Shown here piece by piece: positions 56,309 through 64,000 of a DNA stretch of 64,000 nt. Every line of letters starts with the position of its first letter. Position 1 is the first letter of the stretch. The position numbers were made by a program, and so were the translations under genes. The stretch comes from Bemisia tabaci. Lineage: Eukaryota; Arthropoda; Insecta; Hemiptera; Aleyrodidae. The stretch is taken from positions 19,654,116 through 19,718,115 of the forward strand of contig NC_092801.1 of NCBI RefSeq assembly GCF_918797505.1. The letters run 5' to 3'. The notes under the pieces are model-generated. The model did no database searches, was not told the DNA's origin, and saw only the letters and a program-made list of their open reading frames with translations.

Positions 56309-59235
56309 TTACTGGTCTGCGCATGTCCTTATTTCTGATTCTGATTGTGGCCACGCGCGGAACGTTATCGGCTCCTGGTGGCGCGCGGTCACACGGGCAA
56401 GAGCCCAGCTAAGCGGCGGCAAGTTATCCTCTTTGACAATAACAATGTCCCCAACTTTGAGGGAATCAGTTTCCGCGGTCCATTTTTGACGAGCTTGCAG
56501 AGTTGTCAGATACTCCGCAGACCAGCGCTCCCAAAATGTTGCGACAATTTTTTTTGGATTGCTTGCCATTGAGAAAGGCAGTTACTTGGAGTGACCGTCC
56601 AGTTGTATTCTGAAAGACTTAACAAAGGCGCCCCAATCATAAAATGTGCTGGGGTTAGAGCGGAGAGTTCTTCCGTATCGGCTGAAAGGGGGCACAAGGG
56701 CCGAGAATTTAAAATTGCTTCTATTTTGCAGAGAGGAGTGAGGAATTGATTCATTGGCAATTTTTCGTTACAAATCACGCGGTGCAAATTGAACTTGGGA
56801 GGTAATGTAACCGGGAGTTTTGGGCCATAATCTAGGGTAGAGTGAGACAATCTACCCCCCACCCTGAGAAAACCCTGGGGGTCAAGGAAAGGGTTCAGAG
56901 AAGCAAAGTATTTTACCCGTTTTTTCTCTTCGATCAGTTCAATTTCCTTTAAATCTGGTGGTCTGGCGGAGTTTACGAAAATTTTTACGTCTGGTTTTAA
57001 TTCTTTATTATATGAAAAAGTGTTTGACACAGGTGTCCATTTTCGGCCTAAAACTTCTATTGAATTTTTACCACATTTATCAAAACTGACTGATTCAGAG
57101 GGCAATGCGATTTCGGCCTCAGGCAATCCCTTTAGTGCTTCTGGGTGGTTGTTTGCCCATTGCTTGGGGTAAAAATGACCTCGGCTATACAGTTGATGTG
57201 TTTCGTCCCTGAATCTGGTGACTTCAGCGATTGATTTTGCACTTGGGAGGGAGTCATTAAAATAGGTTTCTTCATTAAGGACACGACATGCGGTTTCTGA
57301 AATATTATTATTTTCGTCCAGTACTAACTGCCTGAACGATTTGTGCGCTAAAATTGGAACTGACGCTATACTGTAAGTGACAGTTTTTCGAAAATTCTCA
57401 TTATTTTCTGTCATGAGAAACGTAGTCTGCTTTTTTGGGACATCTTCCGTGGGAACCTTTCCCATGAGAACCCAACCATAAATACTTTGAAGAGCATGAC
57501 CTAAATCATTAGTTATTTTCTTTTGACCTGAAACAATCCGTACAAAAACTTCCGAGCCCAAAAGCATGTCAATTTTGGCATTAGTATCATCAAAGCTGGG
57601 ATCTGCTAAGTTCAACTTGCTCCAAAATTGTCTCACTTCATTCGATATCTTGACGCATGGCAGATTTTCCGTGATGACTGGAATCACGATAGCTCTTATT
57701 CTTAACTTTGGCTCATCAGTTTGCCTAGGTTTCACTAAGCAATTAATGGCTCCTAGTGAGTTAACGTGACTTTCAGCCAAGCCTGAGATGCTGGTATTAT
57801 CGGGAAGAAGTGGCAACCCGAGGCGTTCGGCGCAATCAGCGGAGACAAAAGATGACATAGCACCGGAATCGAGAACTGCGCGCATGTGCTGATATTTTCC
57901 ATTGATATCCTTCACTGTGATGAGAGCAGTGCCGAGTAGAGCAGTATAATCTTGATGATCCGTAGATGTGGCTTGTAGATTCGTTAATATAATGCTTGAT
58001 TTTTGATCTTCGAAATTTTCTTCAGAAGTAGATCCGTGTTGAGTAAATGCAGAATTGGATGAGCTGGTTTTATTTGAGTGAAGAAGCGTATGATGAGTTT
58101 TTTGGTTGCATTCCTTGCAGGCGAATTTACTCCTACATTCATCCTCATGCGTTCCCAAGCAGCGCCGGCAACGTTTTAGCGACTTAACGCGCTCGATTCG
58201 GGCGTGAACAGGAAAACGTTTAAATTCTTCGCAGGCATAAATTGAATGAGATCCTTCGCAAACCGGGCAGTCACGATTTTTCGAATTTGAGTTGAGGTAA
58301 ACTTTAGTTTTCGGCGGCTGGGTCTTTGGTTTTTCATCCTTGTTAGAAGTTTGTGTCAGCTCTGCAATTTTTGCTTGCTTACGTAAAAAATCAATGAATT
58401 CCTTAAAAGTAGGGACATCCGCGCCCTTAACTTCGTTTTCAAAAAGTCTCCTTACATGAAATGGTAATTTTTTCAAGCCGATGTTGAGCAATATGAAATC
58501 ATCGAGCTTTTCGAACTTCAAGTTTTTCAAAGCTTCAACTGAATCGTTCAATGAATGGATTAAATTATTCAGGGACGTTGTATTAGCAGTTTGCATAGGA
58601 GGGTAAGTCAGCATCGTGTCCAAAAGATCAGATCCTAAAGCCCTAATGTCTTGATAATGATCGACCAAATTTTTCCAAACTATAGCATAATTTGCTTCAG
58701 TTATTGGAACGTTCTTAACGTAACTTTCAGCGTGACCCTTAAGAACTGAACTTAAGTACGTGAGTTTTTGCAATCCGCTTAAGGATTTTTTATCATGAAT
58801 TAATGACTTAAAATTTTCATAAAAAACCTGCCATTGTTTTCGCGTGCCATCGAAAGTTTTGAGATCGATTTTCGGAAGTCGGACTTCTGAACTGGCCCTA
58901 AGTGATTCAGCCGTTTCTGATGACTTTACTGCCTTTTTGCACCTTTGAACGGCTTGTGCAACAATATAATAAAGATCCTCGTAAGCCTTGCATTTTTGCT
59001 TATAAGAATCTGAACATAACTTTTCATCGGCTTCAGATTTGGCGTCTTGCATAGAAAATTCCCAAAACTTCTGAGCATAATTTTCGAAGTCTGCAAAATG
59101 TTCGTCAATTTTTGCTGTGCGAACCAAAAAGTCCTCAGCATTAGTGGATTTTAAATCCTTAATTTCGTCGTGAAAACGCTGAATTCTACTGAAAAGTTTT
59201 TCGAGTTGAAGCTGAGTAGCTTTCAGAGATGACAT
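56309..59235 (-). pseudogene. BEL/Pao gag-pol, deleted and frameshifted
   Basis: The long frame (56506-59265, 919 codons; likely start ATG at 59235) begins with a coiled Gag region and a Pao-type Gag domain at about residues 90-320. Zinc-knuckle-like cysteines follow, CPVCEGSHSIYAC near 330 and several CxxC pairs to about 400. The aspartic protease has VLDSGA with Asp466. Most of the reverse transcriptase is missing: only sequence from the altered active-site region (YFNDS, about 667) onward remains. The integrase zinc-binding part is present, but the catalytic core is reduced to its last segment around KIEAILNSRP. The frame then shifts near 56550 in a T run and continues in another frame to 56309 with the integrase C-terminal tail. 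The element cannot encode its own replication. Confidence 0.9.
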
Positions 59236-59367
59236 CGTGGTCAAAATGAGCAAATATAAAAGCACCCAAAAAAGAGAGAGAAGTGAGACTTAAAAACTAG
59301 TCGCTAAGTACGTATTAGTTATTTAAGAGCCTAATATTGATATTTCGGATCTGATAACTAAAAAGAA

Positions 59368-59386
59368 TATCCGGCTCGGAGGACCA
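59368..59386 (-). other. primer binding site, tRNA-Tyr-like
   Basis: Directly inside the 5' LTR. On the plus strand ATCCGGCTCGGAGGACCA ends in CCA and resembles the 3' end of insect tRNA-Tyr with one difference, from memory of that tRNA. Minus-strand RNA here would pair with that tRNA to prime reverse transcription. Confidence 0.75.
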
Positions 59387-60465
59387 TGTCGCGGCCCCAG
59401 CCAGAGAGAGAAACTCGGAGGACCAGGCCAATCTACCAAAGGGATTGTGGGCGCTCTCAGAGTCGCGATGACGTCATAAGACAGTCGGTGCGGGTTTCAT
59501 CAGCGAGCGCCCGGGAGAAAAGAGAGAGAGAGCAAAAAGGGAGTACCTGGCGTACTCAAACGTGCAAGAGAGAGAAGAGAGCATCCACATTTGGCGTGCT
59601 CAACAAGAGAGAGAAAGAAAAGAGAGCATCCACATTTGGCGTGCTCGAAAAGAGAGAGAAAGGAAAGGGAGCATCCACATTTGGCGTGCTCAAAAAGAGA
59701 GAGAAAGAAAAGGGAGCATCCACATTTGGCGTGCTCAAAAAGAGAGAGAAAGAAAAGGGAGCATCCACATTTGGCGTGCTCAAAAAGAGAGAGAACGAGA
59801 GGAGAGCATCCACATTTGGCGTGCTCTAGAGTGAGAGAGAACGAGAGGAGAGCATCCACATTTGGCGTGCTCTAGAGTGAGTCAGAGAGAGAGATGAACA
59901 TCCACAATTGGCGTGTTCGAGAGAGAGAGAGAGTGAGAGAGATGAGCATCCAATCAGGCGTGCTCGAGAGAGAGAGTGAGAGAGATGAGCATCCAATCAG
60001 GCGTGCTCGAGAGAGAGAGAGAGTGTAGCAAAACTGCAGAGAGACAGTAAGTACTAGCGTGAAGTCTATGAGACAGAGCGTGGCAGAGTACCGTGTAGTC
60101 CAAGGGACTGAGAGTGGCAGAGTGGCGATGACCAACTGATGTGGCCGAGTATATATAAGAGTGGTTGCATAACCGCTGAGATGATGGAAAATTCCGTTAC
60201 ATAACGCACTTATGTAACGAAGGTGGCCGACACGTGGAGGCGCACGTGCCGAGAATCGATGGAAAGTTCCGTTGCATAACCGCTTATGCAACTTTCGTGG
60301 ACCGCACGTGGCCCAACACGTGCCGCATGCGCCGTCCTTGACGCGGTGCGAGAAAAAATCATACAAGAAAAAATGCTATGAAAACGATACGAAAAATCAG
60401 GGTTTTTCACACCCAAAAGAACTAACTGCTAGTTCACAGAACGAAAAAGGGGGCTCGCCCCGACA
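59387..60465 (-). repeat. 5' LTR of the BEL/Pao element
   Basis: Identical by eye to 54296-55374. In minus-strand sense this is the promoter copy; TATATATA lies at 60150-60157. The GGCCG target duplication follows at 60466-60470. Confidence 0.95.
59534..60008. repeat. hairpin minisatellite, about 45-bp period (5' LTR)
   Basis: Same eleven-unit array as in the other LTR, shifted by 5,091 bp. Confidence 0.9.
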
Positions 60466-61059
60466 GGCCGTGACGGAGAAGTACCCTACTTTACGCCCGG
60501 TTGAAAATCGATTCCCGCCGCCCGCGTCGAGCAGGTGAATGGACCACTCCGCCGTGCAAAGGAAGAACGCCGTATGAACATTTGAGAGTTGCCGAATTTC
60601 CTTTGACAAAATGTTTATTTTTGAGGGAAATTGTGAATATATTTAGACTACTTTTAGTAAAACTTTGGGCTCAGACGCTACAAAGCTCATTTTCTTAAAA
60701 CTTTAGTTTGGCATTTACGGCACCTCACTTTACTCGCTATTACTTTTTGCCATCGCAGTGCTGCCGTGCTAAGGAAAAACGCCGTATGAACATTCGGAAG
60801 TTGCCTAAGTTCCCCGAAAAAACATGTATTTTCGAGGAAAGTTATGCATATTTTCCTTTAAAATTTTCAGATATTTCGGATTAAATCGTGAACAAAATTG
60901 ACTGAAGAATTTGAGGAAAAATATTCACAATTTTCTCGGTAAATTTGGTTTTTCTTGGAGGAAATAAGGCAATGTCTGGAGGCTCATACGGCGTTCTTCC
61001 TTACGACGGCAGAATGATGCCTTCTTCGGTAACGCAGCAGGATATGTCGATGCAAAATG

Positions 61060-61920
61060 CAGGGTCGGATTAAGGGGGTGGCCACATGGGCCGCGGCCCA
61101 TGGCGGCAAATCTAAAGGGTGGCAAATTTTTGCAATTTTTTTATATGCATGTATAAAAAAATATCGGATTTAGAAAAAAAAATTACAAACGAGAAAAGGT
61201 GACAAAATCTCTCATTTCCTGAGAGTAGAGTAATTTTTAATTTTGTCGTCTTTCATACAAGAGACAGCACCTTTAATCAGTCCAGTTAAGAGAGAAACCA
61301 AACACGCAATTTAGCCTGGAACGGCGCGGCGCAGAGAGCAATGGTGACGAGGACTTGAGATGAAAAGGAGAAGCCCTCAGCGCGGCGATCGGCATGTAAC
61401 ACATATTAGCGCCTACAAGACTGCACGAATACTTCACGCATGGCATCAAACACTGTGCGGTCATTGCGGTCAGCGTGAAACGGATAGCGCCTACAAGAAT
61501 GCATGAATACTTCACGCATTGCGCCAAACGCAGCGCGGTCAGCGTGAAACGCATGGCGCCTACAAGACTGCGTGAATACTTCACGCATTGCGCCAAACAC
61601 GGTGCGGTCTGCGCGGCGCGGCGGCGGAAGTTAAAATCATTAAACCACATTCATGTTTGTTCTTTCATAATTTGTTCGTTCATTTCTTATGAATGAAAGG
61701 CCTTGTCCACATAGAGATAGGTTTACGAAAATTAACTTTTGCTAGTAGTGTGGACAGGGCATTCCCTAAACATGTGTTCAACACGAGTAAACGCGTCTTA
61801 TGCACCCCTCCCCCGATGGCATGTTCACTTGATGGTTTTTATTAATGTTTCAATACGAATGAGAAGGGGGCGGCAAAATACAGGCAGCCCATGGGCGGCA
61901 AGTAGGTAAATCCAGCCCTG
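61060..61920. mobile_element. non-autonomous hAT element, copy 3
   Basis: CAGGGTCGGATT to CCAGCCCTG, flanked by GCAAAATG and GCAAAACG, one mismatch in eight. Inserted into the amplified GCCGTGCTAAGG repeat region. Same family as the copies at 24350 and 46317. Confidence 0.9.
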
Positions 61921-62392
61921 GCAAAACGCCAACAAAATTGACTGAAAAATTTGAGGAAAATTATTCACAATTTTCTCAGTTAATCCGGTTTTTCTCGGAG
62001 GAAATATGGCAACGTCTGAAGGCTCATACGACGTTCTTCCTTAGCACGGTAGAATGACGCCCTCTTCGGTAACGCGGCAGGATATGTCGATGCAAAATGC
62101 CGCGTGTGCAAAATCCGCTAAAAAATGAAACGTAAAAATGGTACATCCAGGTGAATAAAGTCGTCGAAAGAGAGAAGTATGCCATTTTCTCAGTAAATTC
62201 GGTTTTTCTCGGAGGAAATATGGCAACGTCTGAAGGCTCATACGGCGTTCTACCTTAGCACGGCGGAATGATGCTCTCTTCGGTAACGCGGCAGGATATG
62301 TCGATGCAAAATGCCAACAAAATTGACTAAAAAATTTGAGGAAAAATATTCACAATTTTCTCAGTGAATTCGGTTTTTCTTGGAGGAAATAT

Positions 62393-62510
62393 GGGCGCAT
62401 TTCTGTCAAACGGAACTATGTGCATTAAGACATGAGCCCCGATATAGGAATATATGCACAACAGGGCTCACGTCATAATGCACATAGTTCCGTTTGGCAG
62501 AAATACGCCC
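62393..62510. mobile_element. GGRCGYATTT MITE with 4-bp target duplication
   Basis: 118 bp, GGGCGCATTTCTGTCAAACG to GGCAGAAATACGCCC, flanked by ATAT on both sides. It interrupts the array unit at GGAAATATGGCAA, so the empty site is known from neighbouring copies. Confidence 0.9.
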
Positions 62511-63146
62511 ATATGGCAATGTCTAAAGGCACATACGACGTTCTTTTTTAGTACGGCAGAATGATGCCCTCTTCGGTAACGCGGCAGGATATATCGATGC
62601 AAAATGCCGCATGTGCAAAATCCGATAAAAAATGAAACGTAAAAATGGTACATCCAGGTGGATAAAATCGTCGAGAGAAAGCAGTGTGCCAAGTCGGGCG
62701 CGCGTCAAAGTTCGACGCTCTGAATTGAGACGTCTCAAGACTGCGAGAACTTCCGAACGGAAGACGTCCTGCGCCAAACTCTTCCGCCTTAAACCCACTT
62801 CCGCCGTCCTTAATTATTTCCAGTCCGAGGGAGATGTTACTGCCGCGGCGTAAGCATCATTTCCTCTCAGAGCCGCCCCTTTCCCAACTCCCCCGCAAGC
62901 TGTTGAAACCCTTCCAACATTATCAGCAACAGTAGAGTAATCCGGTTTCTTCTACGAGGGCGGAATTCCGAGCAAGTTCACCTGTTTTTTACCTCGGAAT
63001 GTAACAACGCTAAAAAATAAATCAAGGGAACGTTAGGGCGGACTTGTGGTGTTTTTATACTCGCGGGCTGAGGAGCTTTGCTCCTTCGAAAAAAGTCCGC
63101 GAGTGAAGTTTTTCGTTCTTTCTTTTTTCTTTTCCCCTTTTCTGCA

Positions 63147-63417
63147 CGGAAGAATAGAGGTAGGGGTTAAGTCCCAACTGTTGAATGACATGGACATTTC
63201 CAATTGATTGAGGTACTACCCCAATTAATTGTGGCATTTCCCCCAATAAATTGTGATACTATCCCAATATATTGTGTTACTAACCCAAATGTTGCGGTAC
63301 TACCCCGACCTGAGTTGCGATACTATCAAAATTAATTGGAAATGTCCATATCATCCAACAAATTGGGGTAGTGCCACAATTTCAGGGGATAACCCCTGAC
63401 ACTTTTTTCTCCGTGTG
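63147..63417. mobile_element. foldback element with CACGGAR ends
   Basis: CACGGAAGAATAGAGG to TTTTTCTCCGTGTG. Inside, GGACATTTCCAATT has its inverse AATTGGAAATGTCC, and ACTACCCCAAT units repeat. Ends resemble those of 45230-45590. Confidence 0.7.
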
Positions 63418-63561
63418 TAGATATCCTAGTCCGTCACATTTGAGCACAATTTCTGTCAGTGCCTACTAATCTTATTAATATTATAATTGAGACTTTATGT
63501 TTCCTCAGGCATGTTTGGTTGCATTTTAAAATGTCAATCAATGTCCATGAGTGAGTGCTGA

Positions 63562-63578
63562 GGGGGGGGGGGGGGGGG
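63562..63578. repeat. poly(G) tract
   Basis: 17 G in a row; such runs are prone to assembly length errors. Confidence 0.85.
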
Positions 63579-63766
63579 AGAATATTAATTATCAACACTG
63601 AAAAAGGATTTGGATGACCTGTAACCGTTTATTTATCACATTATGTTGTAATCACGAAATTTTTTTTTTTTTTTGATACATCAAAAAGTTCTTTGAAACC
63701 TGGCTCTAGTTAGATTTTCAGAACCCACGAGTTTTTCGGAAAACTGAATTTTCAAAAAAAGGCATG

Positions 63767-63994
63767 TTTTCAGCTCAAAGCCTCAACCTCCTTCTTGAAA
63801 CCTCAATTTTCCGTAGATGCTGAAAAAAAAGTAAGGTCATATTTTACTTCAGCGGGACAAATTAGGTGGTCAGGTTTAGATATTAGGTTTTCAGCTCAAG
63901 GCCTCACCCCCCTTTTTAAAACCTCAACTTTCCGTAGATGCTAGAAAAAAAGTACTAAGGCCATATTTTACTTCAGCGGGACAAATTAGGTGGA
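63767..63994. repeat. tandem duplication of about 120 bp
   Basis: TTTTCAGCTCAAAGCCTCA at 63767 and TTTTCAGCTCAAGGCCTCA at 63887, each followed by TTTTCCGTAGATGCT or TTTCCGTAGATGCT and CTTCAGCGGGACAAATTAGG. The second unit runs to the window end. Confidence 0.85.
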
Positions 63995-64000
63995 AAAAGC

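Larger units (their letters stand above)
54296..60465 (-). mobile_element. BEL/Pao LTR retrotransposon, complete ends but internally deleted
   Basis: Two 1,079-bp LTRs (TGTCG...GACA as read on the plus strand) bound a 4.0-kb interior with the coding strand on the minus strand. The host sequence GGCCG is duplicated at 54291-54295 and 60466-60470. Next to the 5' LTR is a primer site that pairs with a tRNA-Tyr-like 3' end; next to the 3' LTR is an AGGTGGGGGG polypurine tract. Gag, protease and fragments of reverse transcriptase and integrase remain. No envelope gene is seen. Both LTRs appear identical, so the insertion is young. Confidence 0.95.
60551..62622. repeat. amplified GCCGTGCTAAGG repeat region
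   Basis: A complete unit at 60763-61010 is followed by tandem-like partial units. The segment GGATATGTCGATGCAAAATG recurs near 61040, 62080, 62292 and 62590, each followed or preceded by TTGAGGAAAA and TGGCAACGTC arms. Two younger elements are inserted (61060-61920 and 62393-62510). Confidence 0.8.

Overview
The window looks like a chromosome segment from an insect. The genes have introns with canonical GT/AG ends, intergenic DNA is AT-rich, and miniature inverted-repeat elements are very dense. One recognisable native gene is the arthropod pigmentation and neurotransmitter gene ebony. Some repeat families look like those of sap-feeding hemipterans such as whiteflies, but that is an impression and not something the sequence proves. 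I see no rRNA, CRISPR array, prokaryotic operon or clear horizontally acquired gene.

Layout. Positions 1-9106 are non-coding and hold several inverted-repeat elements. Positions 9107-17780 (+) carry a complete ebony gene in six coding exons. The exons join in phase to an 876-residue three-domain protein: adenylation, carrier and amine-selecting. All five introns were inspected; each holds at least one transposon relic or repeat tract. A probable 3' UTR runs to about 18990. Positions 19000-45600 are repeats with no gene I can support. They include a transposon nested in a second one, hAT-like elements with perfect 8-bp target duplications, foldback elements and tandem arrays. Positions 45606-50875 (-) hold a six-cysteine secreted protein: one signal-peptide exon (50875-50825) and two paralogous, phase-compatible terminal exons (48894-48289 and 46076-45606). 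Positions 49785-50497, inside the first intron, are a long foldback element.

Positions 54296-60465 (-) are a full-length but internally deleted BEL/Pao LTR retrotransposon. It has 1,079-bp LTRs that look identical, a GGCCG target duplication, a tRNA-Tyr-like primer site and a polypurine tract. Its LTRs carry a 45-bp-period array of hairpins whose stems differ between variants yet stay paired, plus paired dyads and four CACGTG E-boxes. Positions 60550-62620 are a locally amplified miniature element invaded by a hAT-like and a 4-bp-TSD element. The rest, to 64000, is repeats.

How it fits together: ebony would activate beta-alanine and couple it to dopamine or histamine. The six-cysteine locus is probably an independent, lineage-specific secreted protein gene. 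The remainder is a record of repeated and nested transposition. The most unusual signals are the hairpin array in the LTR and the possible sharing of one signal exon by two terminal exons.
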